Source: Streptomyces sp. Tu 3180 (GTDB lineage Bacteria; Actinomycetota; Actinomycetes; Streptomycetales; Streptomycetaceae). From it: DNA of 64,000 nt. The stretch is from positions 7,046,001-7,110,000 of the forward strand of contig NZ_WOXS01000002.1 in assembly GCF_009852415.1 (NCBI RefSeq), given 5' to 3'. Of this stretch, positions 25,160 to 35,176 are shown in pieces (position 1 is the stretch's first letter; each line of letters starts with the position of its first letter). The position numbers and the translations under genes are program-made. Below the pieces are notes generated by a model. It made no database searches. It was not told the DNA's origin and saw nothing but the letters and a program-made list of their open reading frames with translations.

Positions 25160-28100
25160 TCACGCCTTGCGGCTCCCAGGCGGAGTCCAGCGGCCAGCGG
25201 CGATCTCCTGGTCCAAGCGAGCTTGGAAGTGGGCGTGCGCAGCGCGCATCTCGGCCTCACGGTCAGCCTTATAGAAGGGAGCGGTATAGCCAGCCGGAGG
25301 CGGAGTGGTCTCCGGGTTTTCCAAGTGGGCCATGAGGTCGATGTAGTCCTGCTTGGTCTGGCCGTGGCCGTAGGTGTTGAAGTCTGCGGCAATCTTGCGT
25401 CCGTTGGCGTCGAAGTAGGTCGCAGACTCGTAGTCGTACAGCTGCGGGTAGCGCGACTTGAAAATTGCGGCGAGCTGGTCGGCGGTGATGCCGAGCCAGA
25501 CGGCAACGAGGGCGTCCAGTTCGACAAGCGCGGCGCGGCGCTCGTACTCCGTGCGAAGCGGGGTTGAGTACTCCCAAGTCGAGTTGAGATTGGCGGCCAA
25601 GGGCTTGATGCGGGGCCATTGGGGGTTGGCCCAATCCTCATAGCCCGCCCATTGAGGGTCGAATAGGTCTTCCCAGATAGGAGCGTAATGAGCGGTGAGG
25701 GCATTCAAGCGGAGGGTACGTAGGAGTAGAGAGGGGGCGAGAGGGTGATTTGGCGTGGGGGCTGGCATTTTTAGAGCCTCGGCGACCTGGAGAATCGGGC
25801 GGCCAATGATGCGTAGTACGTAGTCGAGGGGCAGCGAGGCCCAAAATCCTGCGTTAAGAGCGGTGAGACGCTGGTCTGTCAGGGCCGTCGAGTGCACGGT
25901 ATGGACGTGTGCAGGGCCAGGAGGAATAAGAGCGGCGTGCAAGCAACGGCTACTATCGAAGGGGATCATAGCCCGCCAAGCTAGCCTGAAGAAACTGGTG
26001 AATGGCTTTCCAAGCCAGGAGTCTTGGGCTGCGAAGAATCTATCCTCGTCGGTAGCCCGTACATAATTGGTTACAGGGGCATACTTCTCGGGAAGTTGTG
26101 TAGGTGCAAGCAAATCCCAGTCCCTGTTGCTCCGACATGGAATTCGCGGCTCTTTGGAGAATGGAAGGGCCGACGCGAAATGGGGCCCTTGGATGATGAC
26201 GTCTGCTAGTTCTGGGACGGTCTGGTTACCCCAGCGGATCAGCCCTTCCTTCTTTGCGTTTGCTTCGTCATACCCTCTCGTAATCATCGGTCTGTAGTCG
26301 GCCAGAGTGCTTCCGTAGCTAGCCAGCGCCTCGATTGCTCCTTGTTCGCCAACGAGGACTGGGTATAGCAAAGGAGTCTGCGTCACTTCACCTGCTGAAG
26401 CCCTTAGGGCTTGCCAACTGGTGAGAAGAGCAGTGTTCACATGGACCACGCGCTCCCGGTGCGGCCTTATGTCCCACGATCCATTGTGCTTGATACCAGG
26501 CGCCGCGCCTCGTCCGTCGTGCGTCAATGAATTGGTCAGGACTTCGGCCCCGCGTAGCTCGCTAACATGAAGGAAGTTAGGATCCTGTGGTGTCCCGTAG
26601 ATGTGCATGCCGAATTCTGCTGACCGGTTCAGGTCGTCAAAAGCCCAGTTAGATGAATTTACAAAGTGAGCATGAACCCGGAGGTGTCGGTACGCGGCAG
26701 CTCGAATAACACCTTCGCGTACGCCACCAAAGTGCGTGTCCGGATGGATCATGCCCGCGCTGCCGCGCGGTGCGATGTGCTGCCATACCTGCGCCATGAA
26801 CGCCCGGTACAAATCGCCTTGTGTGCCGAGTAGGAGTGGATATGTGGCTGGGCTACCTAGCACGGCAACGGCTCCAGCATGAGTGGCCAACTCGCCGATG
26901 AAGAAGGCTTGCGTACGCCTCCCCAGTGCTTCTTCTTTGCGGAGGCGCCATTCCTCCGCACTAGGTTTATGCGCCAACATGAACCACGGGTCCAGTTCCG
27001 CCAAAATCTGGTCTTCCTGCCACCGCGGCCGCACCCAAGGCGGATTCCCAACCTGTAGATCAAAGCCGCCCCGCACACCGAAGACCTGCCCGAACTCCAA
27101 CTCCCAGTGGAAGAACCCCTGCCGCTCAGCCACGTCCCTTGCGACCGCCGCCCACGGATACCGCGACTCCAGCGAGGTGAACCGCTCCATGCCCATCCAC
27201 TCGGGCAGCTCGTCCTCGTACCGCTCCAGTGCGTCCAGCGTGTCGAACTGGGCCACCAGCGAGTCCGCGGCCACGTCCTGCGTGCCGAGCAGCGACTCGG
27301 CGAAGTCCAGCCAGTCGTCCAGCGAGGCCAGCGGGATCACCGGGCGGCGCTCGCCCCGGATCTGCTCCTTGCGGCTGCCGCCCCGCGCGGCCTTGGACTT
27401 GACCTCGACGACCTGGACGTCACCGAACAGGTCCTCCGACTCGTACGTCTCCCGCGCGGGCGCACCCGACTGGGCCGGGACCGGAGCCGCCGTCACGGTC
27501 CACCCCGCCGACTGCGAGGCGACCTCCGCCGCCCGCGCGTACGACGCGTGCGTGCCGTCCAGCAGCGCAGCGCTCTGCACCGGCCAGAACCACAGCGCGC
27601 ACCACGCGTCCATCAGCGTCTTCAGGCGCCAGTACGGGGTGTCGACCGCCTCCAGGTCGGCCTTGACCTTCTCCCTCGGCACCGCGACCTCGGGCGAGCG
27701 CAGCCAGCCGTCCTCCGCGCCCCACACGTCGATCCGCCGCGAGATCTCCCGCTCGGAGATCTCCAGCCGGCGCACGACCAGCCCCCACAGGTACTCCGCC
27801 CGCCGCGCGAGACCCTGCAACCGCTTGGTCTGCGTGGCGTTGGGCGACTTGGTGATCGCCTTCCGCCAGGCGGCCAGCGCCTTCGCCTCCGCTGGGGCCA
27901 GCGCCTTGGCCTCCTTCTCGGCCGCGACCGCGCCCCACTCCTTCGCCGGGAGCAGGAAGTGGTGCACCGCGCCCTCCGGCAGCGGGGTGCCCGCCAGCGC
28001 CTCCGACAGCGGGAAGCGTTCCGGGGTGGTGCCCAGCCAGCCGCCCTTCTTCAGCTTCTCCGCCGGGTAGACCTCACGCCGGCCGCCGATGAGGGAGTTG

Positions 28101-30247
28101 CCGCGCCGCAGGTGCAGTCCGAACCACGGTGCTTCCATCCCCGGATGCATCGTGTTGAGCCACAGCGACACCTCCGCCAGTTCCACGGCGGTGTCGTTGA
28201 GGTCGACGCCGTAGGAGTTGTGCAGGGCGATGTACGCCTTGGCCTTCTGGAGCTCGACCGCGTACTTCTCGGTGTCGATGGCGGTGCCGAGTTCGTCCTG
28301 GCGCCGTCGCAGGTACTCGGCGGCGACCTGGTTGATCGCCTCGTTGAGGAACGCGCCCGAGCCGAGCGCCGGCTCGCAGATCTTCCACTCCAGGAGTTCG
28401 CGCGCCTCGGTGACGGTGTCGTCCTGGTCCAGGCGGTGCTGCAGGGCGAGCTGGACCGTCACCCGGGTCAGCGACTCCGGGGTGTAGTAGGAGGCCGACG
28501 TCTGTCGGTCACGCCCCGACAGGCGGTACACGAACGCGCCCGGCGCGTACCGCACGCGCCGCTCCTCGCCGGTGTCCTCGTCCCTGTGCCGGACGAACAC
28601 GCTGTCGGGGTACTCATCGGCCTTGGTCGCCGGGACGAGCCAGGAGCCGTCCTTGGGGTCGCCGTTTTTGGCGACCTCGTACAGCTCCTCGCCCGCGACG
28701 AAGCCCGAGTACGACATCAGGCCCTCGTACACCGCGCCGAGCTGGTTGATGCCGAGCTGGGCGTAGGAGATGAAGCCGCCGCGCTCGCGCTTCTTGCCGC
28801 GGGTGAGCATCAGCAGGCGCAGCACCCGGTACAGCGTCTCGTTGCGCAGCCGGGTGTCCAGGAACCGCTCCCCGCCCTCGCAGTCGCCGCCGGCGGCCTC
28901 GGCGTCGGTGTCGACGCGCGGGTCGGGGACGACGCCCCGGCCGATCAGCTCGATCGCGTCCGGCTCGAACAGCTTGGAGTGCAGCGGCTCGAAGCGCAGG
29001 CCGACGTCCTCCGACGTCTTCGCGCCCACGGCGTCGGCGGCCTCCGCGTCCGCGCCGTGGGTGCGGCGCGGGCGGTGGCCCTCCTGCACCTTGCGGAACA
29101 GCAGGTCCAGGGACTCGTAGAGGTAGAAGCCCTTGCGGGACTTCTCGTCGACCAGGTCGCGTTCGGCGATCAGTTCGCCGAGGCGGCCGAGGCCGTAGCC
29201 CTGCTGGTACTCGGGGTAGTCCGAGGGCAGGATGCCCAGTTCGGGGCGGGCCTCGGCGTACAGGAGGAACAGGATCCGGTACAGGTAGCGCAGCGACTCG
29301 CGGGTCAGCTGGCGGCCCAGCTCGGGGAGTTCCTTGACCTGCTCCGGGCGGACGCCGGCCTCGCGGATGCGGTCCAGGACCTCGTTGGCGATCAGCTCCA
29401 CGCTCAGCCGCAGGCCGTCGCGCAGCTCGCCGGAGACGCCCACCGCGTGCTTGGTCGACTTGTCGAGGAGCGTGGCGAGGGGGTTCTCGCCGCCCTCCTC
29501 CGGGGTGCGCAGCGAGTCGGCGCCGAACAGGGCGGCCACCGTGTCGATCTCGCCGCCCGCCTTGGTGTCGTTGCGCTCCAGCACCCGGTCCAGCGACACC
29601 GCCAGGTAGCGGCCCTCGCCCCAGGCGGCCCGGTCGGCGAGCACGACGACGCCGCCGACCAGCAGCAGCACGTAGCGCGGGGCGTCCTCGCAGGCGAACA
29701 GGAAGGAGGCCAGCTTGGAACCGGTGGTGACGGTGTGCTGGCCGTCCAGGCGCAGCTCGTCCAGGAGGCGTCCGGCGCCGTCGGGGTCCAGGGCGTCGTC
29801 CGGCTCGGCGGACCAGCCGCAGTCCAGGGCGACGAGGTCCTTCTCCGCGTGCGCGACGGTCACCTCGTGGGACTGGTCGGCGCGCACGACGGTGAGCGTG
29901 CCCGGCTTGGCGTCGAAGCCGAGGGCGTGCAGCACCTGCGCGTTGAGCGCGCGGACGCGGTCGCGCCACCCGGGCGCGTCGTACGTCACGGCGTCGTCGC
30001 CGGTCGCCGCCCGTTCCTCGTCCATCGTGAAGTAGGAGCGGGCCGCGAAGTAGGGGCGGCGCAGCGCCCGCAGGCCCGCGCGCGGGGTGACCGGCAGGGC
30101 GCCCTCGGGCCGCTCGGTGCCGGCGGCGTCCTCCTCGCGCTGTTTCCACTCGGCGAGCAGGCCGGACTTGAGGTCCTTGGGGAGGACCTCGGCGAGGTAG
30201 TGCGCGGAGAAGTAGTCGCCACGGTTGACCAGGCTGTCGTACGTCAT
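25160..30247 (-). CDS. Giant N6-adenine DNA methyltransferase, Eco57I/DrmMI-like
   Basis: 1695 residues from the ATG at 30247 (AGAGGT nine bases upstream). The N-terminal ~600 residues include RYLYRILFLLYAEARPELGI, shared by long Type IIG, BREX and DISARM methylases. Motif I EPALGSGAFL is near residue 625, motif IV NPPWVRPR near 1066. The remaining ~630 residues should contain the target-recognition domain. It lies 26 bases downstream of the SNF2 helicase gene, the drmD-drmMI order of class 1 DISARM, but no drmA, drmB or drmC follows. It would methylate adenines in a specific sequence, marking host DNA. From about 27,050 to the 3' end the sequence is clearly less GC-rich (many lines near 50-58%), with AT-ending codons, so the specificity half was probably acquired by recombination. 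No obvious endonuclease motif was seen. Confidence 0.85.
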   Translation of the reverse strand: MTYDSLVNRGDYFSAHYLAEVLPKDLKSGLLAEWKQREEDAAGTERPEGALPVTPRAGLRALRRPYFAARSYFTMDEERAATGDDAVTYDAPGWRDRVRALNAQVLHALGFDAKPGTLTVVRADQSHEVTVAHAEKDLVALDCGWSAEPDDALDPDGAGRLLDELRLDGQHTVTTGSKLASFLFACEDAPRYVLLLVGGVVVLADRAAWGEGRYLAVSLDRVLERNDTKAGGEIDTVAALFGADSLRTPEEGGENPLATLLDKSTKHAVGVSGELRDGLRLSVELIANEVLDRIREAGVRPEQVKELPELGRQLTRESLRYLYRILFLLYAEARPELGILPSDYPEYQQGYGLGRLGELIAERDLVDEKSRKGFYLYESLDLLFRKVQEGHRPRRTHGADAEAADAVGAKTSEDVGLRFEPLHSKLFEPDAIELIGRGVVPDPRVDTDAEAAGGDCEGGERFLDTRLRNETLYRVLRLLMLTRGKKRERGGFISYAQLGINQLGAVYEGLMSYSGFVAGEELYEVAKNGDPKDGSWLVPATKADEYPDSVFVRHRDEDTGEERRVRYAPGAFVYRLSGRDRQTSASYYTPESLTRVTVQLALQHRLDQDDTVTEARELLEWKICEPALGSGAFLNEAINQVAAEYLRRRQDELGTAIDTEKYAVELQKAKAYIALHNSYGVDLNDTAVELAEVSLWLNTMHPGMEAPWFGLHLRRGNSLIGGRREVYPAEKLKKGGWLGTTPERFPLSEALAGTPLPEGAVHHFLLPAKEWGAVAAEKEAKALAPAEAKALAAWRKAITKSPNATQTKRLQGLARRAEYLWGLVVRRLEISEREISRRIDVWGAEDGWLRSPEVAVPREKVKADLEAVDTPYWRLKTLMDAWCALWFWPVQSAALLDGTHASYARAAEVASQSAGWTVTAAPVPAQSGAPARETYESEDLFGDVQVVEVKSKAARGGSRKEQIRGERRPVIPLASLDDWLDFAESLLGTQDVAADSLVAQFDTLDALERYEDELPEWMGMERFTSLESRYPWAAVARDVAERQGFFHWELEFGQVFGVRGGFDLQVGNPPWVRPRWQEDQILAELDPWFMLAHKPSAEEWRLRKEEALGRRTQAFFIGELATHAGAVAVLGSPATYPLLLGTQGDLYRAFMAQVWQHIAPRGSAGMIHPDTHFGGVREGVIRAAAYRHLRVHAHFVNSSNWAFDDLNRSAEFGMHIYGTPQDPNFLHVSELRGAEVLTNSLTHDGRGAAPGIKHNGSWDIRPHRERVVHVNTALLTSWQALRASAGEVTQTPLLYPVLVGEQGAIEALASYGSTLADYRPMITRGYDEANAKKEGLIRWGNQTVPELADVIIQGPHFASALPFSKEPRIPCRSNRDWDLLAPTQLPEKYAPVTNYVRATDEDRFFAAQDSWLGKPFTSFFRLAWRAMIPFDSSRCLHAALIPPGPAHVHTVHSTALTDQRLTALNAGFWASLPLDYVLRIIGRPILQVAEALKMPAPTPNHPLAPSLLLRTLRLNALTAHYAPIWEDLFDPQWAGYEDWANPQWPRIKPLAANLNSTWEYSTPLRTEYERRAALVELDALVAVWLGITADQLAAIFKSRYPQLYDYESATYFDANGRKIAADFNTYGHGQTKQDYIDLMAHLENPETTPPPAGYTAPFYKADREAEMRAAHAHFQARLDQEIAAGRWTPPGSRKA

Positions 30248-30273
30248 CTTCGAGAACCTCTGCGGGGGTGCGG

Positions 30274-33153
30274 TCAGGCGGCGTGGGTCGTGGTGGGCGC
30301 CAGCACGGCGAGCAGGCGCAGCATCGGGCGGCCGGTGGTGAGGAGGGAGTCCGCGAGGGAGGCGAGGCGTTCGCGGGTGTGGGTGGGTGAGGCGCCGCCG
30401 GTCAGCGTCGGCTGCTCCCACGCGCCCAGACGGGCCTTGTACTCCTCGATGGGCGTCCGCAGCGGTTCGTCCCACGCCTCGCGGCGGAGCTCCAGGAACG
30501 CCTCCGCGGTGTCCAGGACGGCGGGGATCGCCTCGGCGAGGCCGGCCGTGTCGTGGGCGAGGCCCGGGTTCGCCATCGTCGGACCGACCTGGGCGCGGCG
30601 CAGCACCGCCACCATGTCGTCGTCGACCTCGCCGTCCTCGGTGACCGCCATCCACTTGACGACGGTCGGGCGGCCGAGCGCGTTGGAGTAGATGCCCTGC
30701 ACCAGGTACGTGGGCCGCTGCACGTCGGCGGTCAGCACCGGCGCCTCCTGGCGGTCCAGGCGGACCAGGACCTTGTCGGTGAGCCACTCCATGACCGGGT
30801 GCAGGTCGGTCAGCAGGGAGATGTCGGGCCAGCTCGACGTCGCCGAGGCGCGGGCGCGCGCCAGGCTGCTGTCGGCGAGCCGCCGGTTGAAGGTGACCTT
30901 CAGACGGTCGCGCAGGCCCTGCTCGCGGACGTAGTCCGGGGGCAGCGCCTTGAGGCGGTGGACCAGGTCGGAGGGCGGGACGAAGGAGAGCAGGCCCTGC
31001 TCGGGGTCGACGGACAGGTCCAGGCGGGCGTGGGCGTCCGGGTAGACCTCGCGCAGCGCCTCGTCGAGGAACTCGCGGGCGGAGCCGAACAGCCGGGGCA
31101 CGTCCGCCCGGGGCACCGCCCCGCCGCCACTCGCGTCGCCGTCGGCGGCGTCCTCCTCCGGTTCGTCGTTCACGGCGCCGAAGAAGTCGGCGAGGAAGTC
31201 GTCCACGCCGACGCCGTCGCCGGTGCCGGAGGTGCGGTCGGTGTCCAGGGACTCGTCCACGGTGCGGCCCCGCAGCAGGTCCTGGATGAGGGACTTCTCC
31301 TCGGCCTCCGCCCGGTACAGGCCGGACACCGCCTCCGCCGTGCCCAGCGCCCGGTGCGCCTGGGCCTCCCGCTCCAGCAGGCGTTCCGAGACGAGCGTGT
31401 CGTCCTTGGCGCCGTCGACGGAGCTGGTGAGGATCAGCGCCCGGAACTGCGGCCGGTGGGGCTGCCCGTAGCGGTCGATGCGGCCGTTGCGCTGCTCGAT
31501 GCGGATCAGCGACCAGGGCACGTCGTAGTGGACGAGCTGGTGGCACTGGCGGTGCAGGTTGACGCCCTCGGAGGCGACGTCGCCGGTGAACAGGATCCGC
31601 ACGGGCGTGTCCGCGAGGCCGAAGTCCTCCACGCACTGCATCTGCTGCTCGTCGGACAGGCCGCCGTGCATGACCCGGGCCGCCTGCTCGGCGGCCTTCC
31701 CCTTGAAGCCGAGGGCGGCCGGCACGGTCCGCGCCAGCCACTCCAGGGTCTGCACCCGCTCGGAGAACACCACCACCCGGGTGTCGGACTTCGGCCCGAC
31801 CCCGATCTCCCGCAACTGCTCCACCAGCGCCCCGAACTTGCCGGAGTCCGCCTCCGTCATGTCCGACGCCAGCTCGAGCAGCCGGTGCAGGGCCGCGCGC
31901 TCGGCGGCCGTCGCCTCCGGGTCGTCCTTCTTCTCCAACGTCTTGATGCGCGTGCTGACCGTGGCCTTCAGCGCCGCGTGGGAGGAGAGGAAGGACTTCA
32001 GCAGCGTGTACGGGAACAGGGGGACGTCGCTGACCGACTTCGAGCCGTCGGACGGCAGCCAGACCGCGGCCAGCTCCTCGAAGATCCTCTCCTCGGCGGG
32101 CGTGGCCGCCACCCGGATCGAGCGGGAGGGGCCGCGGTCCGCCCACTGGCCCTTCATCTGCTCCCGCACCTCGGGGCTGACCTTGGTGCGCCGGATGAAC
32201 AGGTGCTTGATGTCGTCGGCGCGGTAGTGCTCCGGGTCGCGGATCGCGGCCGGGTCGAGCAGGGAGATCAGCTCGGCGAAGGAGCGGGCGTCACCGTTGT
32301 GCGGGGTCGCGGAGGCCAGCAGCAGGGCGTCCGTGTGCGGGGCCAGGGTGCGGGCGAGCTGGTTGCGCAGGGACCCCTTGTTGATGAGGTTGTGCGACTC
32401 GTCGATGACGACCGCGTCCCAGGTGATCCGCTCCAGGTGGTGCTTGTACTGGTCGGTGTTCTTCAGGGTGTCGATGGAGACGATGACCCGCTTGAAGTAG
32501 GTGAACGGGTTGCGGCCCGCGGGGATCTCCCGCTGGATCCGCTCGATGCCCACCGAGTCCAGGCGCACCAGCGGGATCGCGAACCGCGTCCACAGCTCGT
32601 GCTGGAACTGCTCCAGCACGTGCTGCGGGGTGACGACCAGGATGCGCTCGCCCCGGCCGCGGCGGATCAGCTCGGCGAGGGTGAGGCCGATCTCCAGGGT
32701 CTTGCCGAGGCCGACGACGTCCGCGATGAGCATCCGGGGGCGCAGGTTGCGGCCCGACAGGGCGAGCTGCGCGGGACGCTGCTGGTAGGGGAGGGGGTCC
32801 AGGAGGAAGGAGTCCGCGAGCGCCAGGCCCCGCTCGGCCTGCGGCAGCGGCGTCTTGCGCAGCACCGCCTCCAGGAACAGGCGCGAGCGGCGGAAGTTCG
32901 GCGAGTCGTCCCGCACCAGCCGGGTCCGCCGGGGGTCGAGCAGCTCGACCCGGTCCAGGGCGGTGAAGAACACCGCCTCCTGGTCGCGCACGAAGTCCGA
33001 CGCGCCCACCGCCTCGACCCGGACCCCGTCGTGCTCGGTCCGCGTCGCGTTGCGCACCAGCCACACCTCGTCCCGTACGAGGACCTGGGCGCCCGGCGGG
33101 AAGAGGGCGTCCTCGCCGCTCGTCGCGGGGGCGGTGCTCAAGTCGGCGGTCAC
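30274..33153 (-). CDS. SNF2-family helicase, DrmD-like
   Basis: 959 residues from the GTG at 33153, with AGGAGG seven bases upstream. The Swi2/Snf2 motor shows motif I ADVVGLGKTLEIGL (GLGKT at 148-152), motif II VIDESHN (251-255), motif III SATPHNG (281-287) and motif VI EQRNGRIDRYGQ near 552. An acidic, Asp/Gly-rich insert (about 640-690) precedes a C-terminal domain of unknown function. Such proteins translocate on duplex DNA. Together with the methylase 26 bases downstream, it matches the drmD-drmMI arm of class 1 DISARM, in which helicase and methylase help tell unmethylated phage DNA from self. It lies 134 bases downstream of a kinase gene on the same strand, with its own strong ribosome site. 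Confidence 0.88.
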   Translation of the reverse strand: MTADLSTAPATSGEDALFPPGAQVLVRDEVWLVRNATRTEHDGVRVEAVGASDFVRDQEAVFFTALDRVELLDPRRTRLVRDDSPNFRRSRLFLEAVLRKTPLPQAERGLALADSFLLDPLPYQQRPAQLALSGRNLRPRMLIADVVGLGKTLEIGLTLAELIRRGRGERILVVTPQHVLEQFQHELWTRFAIPLVRLDSVGIERIQREIPAGRNPFTYFKRVIVSIDTLKNTDQYKHHLERITWDAVVIDESHNLINKGSLRNQLARTLAPHTDALLLASATPHNGDARSFAELISLLDPAAIRDPEHYRADDIKHLFIRRTKVSPEVREQMKGQWADRGPSRSIRVAATPAEERIFEELAAVWLPSDGSKSVSDVPLFPYTLLKSFLSSHAALKATVSTRIKTLEKKDDPEATAAERAALHRLLELASDMTEADSGKFGALVEQLREIGVGPKSDTRVVVFSERVQTLEWLARTVPAALGFKGKAAEQAARVMHGGLSDEQQMQCVEDFGLADTPVRILFTGDVASEGVNLHRQCHQLVHYDVPWSLIRIEQRNGRIDRYGQPHRPQFRALILTSSVDGAKDDTLVSERLLEREAQAHRALGTAEAVSGLYRAEAEEKSLIQDLLRGRTVDESLDTDRTSGTGDGVGVDDFLADFFGAVNDEPEEDAADGDASGGGAVPRADVPRLFGSAREFLDEALREVYPDAHARLDLSVDPEQGLLSFVPPSDLVHRLKALPPDYVREQGLRDRLKVTFNRRLADSSLARARASATSSWPDISLLTDLHPVMEWLTDKVLVRLDRQEAPVLTADVQRPTYLVQGIYSNALGRPTVVKWMAVTEDGEVDDDMVAVLRRAQVGPTMANPGLAHDTAGLAEAIPAVLDTAEAFLELRREAWDEPLRTPIEEYKARLGAWEQPTLTGGASPTHTRERLASLADSLLTTGRPMLRLLAVLAPTTTHAA

Positions 33154-33287
33154 GCGGGTGCCTCCTGGGCTCTCGTGTCGGTGGGCTGCTGGGTGTGTCC
33201 CGTTCCGGGCGGCCGACGGGGCGCCGCCGGGACGCGGGGCGGGGGGAGGGGCCGTGCGGCCCGGTGGGGCCGGGCCGGGTCCGGGTC

Positions 33288-34550
33288 TCAGAAGGGGGCC
33301 TTCGCCGCGTACGCGGCGCGCAGGCGCTCCGCCGTCCTGCGGGCCTGCACGGAGTGGCGCGGCGTGCGCGTTCCCTCCCCGGGCCGCCGGGACGCCGTGG
33401 GCGGCCGGCCCGGCCCCGGCTGCTCGCGTCGGGCAGCGTCGGAGGGCTCGGCGGGGTCCGGCCGGGCGGGAGGCGCGGGGGCGGGGGAGTCCCGCACCGC
33501 CGGGTCGGCGGGACCGGGGACGGTCTCGGCCACGGTGGGGGCCGGCGCCGGGGGATCGGACGGGGCCGGCGCGTCCAGGTCGGCCGGGGTGATCTCGGTG
33601 CCCGGGGTGTCGCTCACGGGGGCGGGCCAGGGGAGGGTGGGGGGAGCGACGGCGGACGCCGCCCCGTTCCGCTGGCCCGCGGTGTGCGCGGTGAGCCTGC
33701 GGCGCGCCTGGGCGATCCTCATGCCCTGGGCCTCGATCACCGAGCGGCACCGGCGCACCACGTCGGTCAGCGGGGGCCGGTCCCCGGCGTCGTGGGCGAG
33801 CATGGCGGTCAGCAGCGGCACCAGCTCGCCGGGCGCACCCGACAGGTCCGGCGCCGTGTCGGAACTGGTGACCAGGTGGAACACCATGTACGGGGTGGCC
33901 GCCTCGTGCGGGTAGTGACCCGTCGCGGCGAAGAGCAGCAGCGCGCCCAGCGCGTACACGTCCACGGCCGCCGTCAGCGGCCGCACCCCGGCCGCCTGCT
34001 CGGGAGCCATGCAGACCGGGGTGCCGACGACCTGGTGGGGAGCGGTGAGGGAGACGCTCGCCTCGGTGAAGGCGGCCAGACCGAAGTCGATGATCTTCGG
34101 ACCGTTCGGGCCGAGCAGGACGTTGGCCGGCTTGAGGTCGCGGTGCAGCAGACCCTGCGTGTGCACGGCCGACAGCGCCTCGGCGAGGACCGCACCGAGA
34201 GCGGCGACGAGGACGGACGGCAGCGGCCCGTGCGTCTCCACGTGGCGGGCGAGGTCCGGGCCGTCCACGTACTCGGTGGCCAGCCACGGCTGCTCCGCCT
34301 CCGCGTCGGCCCCGAGGAACGCCGCGAGGCGCGGACCCCAGATGGTCTTGAGCACCTCGATCTCCTGCGCGAACCGGCGACGGGACTCGGAGTCCACCAC
34401 CGACGGCTTGATCACCTTCACCGCGGCCGGCTCACCGCCGGGCGACTCCCCCAGGTAGACCTGGCCCATGCCGCCCTGGCCGATCCGGCCGAGCAGTTCG
34501 AAGTCGCCCATCGAGGGCGGGTCCTCGGGGTTCAGGGGCGTGATCTGCAC
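33288..34550 (-). CDS. Serine/threonine protein kinase with Pro/Ala-rich tail
   Basis: 420 residues from the GTG at 34550 (GAGG six bases upstream); the ATG at 34565 is an alternative with no ribosome site. The kinase domain is complete: glycine loop GQGGMGQVYLG, Lys45, catalytic LLHRDLKPAN (HRD 136-138), DFG 155-157, and TAAVDVYALGALLLF. After about residue 285 the sequence is a Pro/Ala/Asp-rich, probably disordered tail ending in basic helices (QARRTAERLRAAYAAKAPF). No membrane helix is seen, so it should be cytosolic. It heads the kinase-SNF2-methylase operon. Kinases occur in Pgl/BREX-2 (PglW), so it may phosphorylate the helicase or methylase; that link is inference. Confidence 0.9.
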   Translation of the reverse strand: MQITPLNPEDPPSMGDFELLGRIGQGGMGQVYLGESPGGEPAAVKVIKPSVVDSESRRRFAQEIEVLKTIWGPRLAAFLGADAEAEQPWLATEYVDGPDLARHVETHGPLPSVLVAALGAVLAEALSAVHTQGLLHRDLKPANVLLGPNGPKIIDFGLAAFTEASVSLTAPHQVVGTPVCMAPEQAAGVRPLTAAVDVYALGALLLFAATGHYPHEAATPYMVFHLVTSSDTAPDLSGAPGELVPLLTAMLAHDAGDRPPLTDVVRRCRSVIEAQGMRIAQARRRLTAHTAGQRNGAASAVAPPTLPWPAPVSDTPGTEITPADLDAPAPSDPPAPAPTVAETVPGPADPAVRDSPAPAPPARPDPAEPSDAARREQPGPGRPPTASRRPGEGTRTPRHSVQARRTAERLRAAYAAKAPF

Positions 34551-34713
34551 GTGTGTCCTCGACATTCGATCATGGCGGGCGCCCGACCGGCCGCGATGCG
34601 CGCCCGGAGACACGGTAGTGGATGGGATCAGGGACGGGGACGCGAAGGGCGAAAGGGGCATCGCCCCATAGAGCACGGCGGGGGTCCTGGGTCTCTTGGG
34701 GCGAACGGTCAAC

Positions 34714-34741
34714 AACCTACCGTGCCCATCGGGGTTGTCAA
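34714..34741 (-). promoter_or_regulatory. HrdB-type promoter of the kinase-SNF2-methylase operon
   Basis: On the minus strand a perfect -35 TTGACA (34741-34736) and a -10 TAGGTT (34719-34714) are 16 bases apart. They lie about 165 bases before the kinase GTG, leaving a leader of roughly 155 bases. Confidence 0.65.
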
Positions 34742-35176
34742 TCCGTTGACGATGCTTCCATGGTCATGCTTCTCTGTTGATGCTTCCGGAAGGGAGTCGC
34801 TGGCTTCCGTGAGGAGGCCGTCGCGTCCATCGCCGTCCGCCCGCCGGTGCCTACATGTCGCCGGGCCGACGGTCGGGCCCGAGACGAGTGAGGCCGCTGC
34901 TGGGAGAGGAGCAGGAGCGGCGGCGGTGAGCTCGGATCGACCATCGCCCGCGGCAACCCCGACGGGGAGGGGTGGGTGGCGGTCAACGGCGGCGAGCGCT
35001 TCAGGGTCGATCGGTGCGAAGAGTGGAAGAGGGCCGACTGAGCCCCGGCGTTCCACGAGGTGACGAGCATCACAACAACCAGACGGGGTTCGGCGAAGTC
35101 GAAGTATGAGCCGACGTCCGATGTCTGTTCCGGAACCGGCGGAGCACAGCGGTGGGAGAAAGGCAGAACGGACGGC
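34742..35176. other. Divergent intergenic region
   Basis: 435 bases between the kinase promoter and the HelD-like gene. A plus-strand run (34934-35041, reading IARGNPDGEGWVAVNGGERF and ending in TGA) looks coding-like and may be the tail of a lost gene. I find no consensus promoter for the HelD-like operon. Confidence 0.35.

Noticed and set aside
30553..33915. 1120-codon plus-strand open frame opposite the SNF2 and kinase genes
   Set aside because: It spans two real minus-strand genes and their spacer, has no recognisable domain and reflects GC-biased third positions.
30274..34287. SNF2 frame extended upstream to 34287
   Set aside because: The added part is antisense-like, Arg/Pro-rich and overlaps the kinase gene; the GTG at 33153 with AGGAGG is clearly the start.
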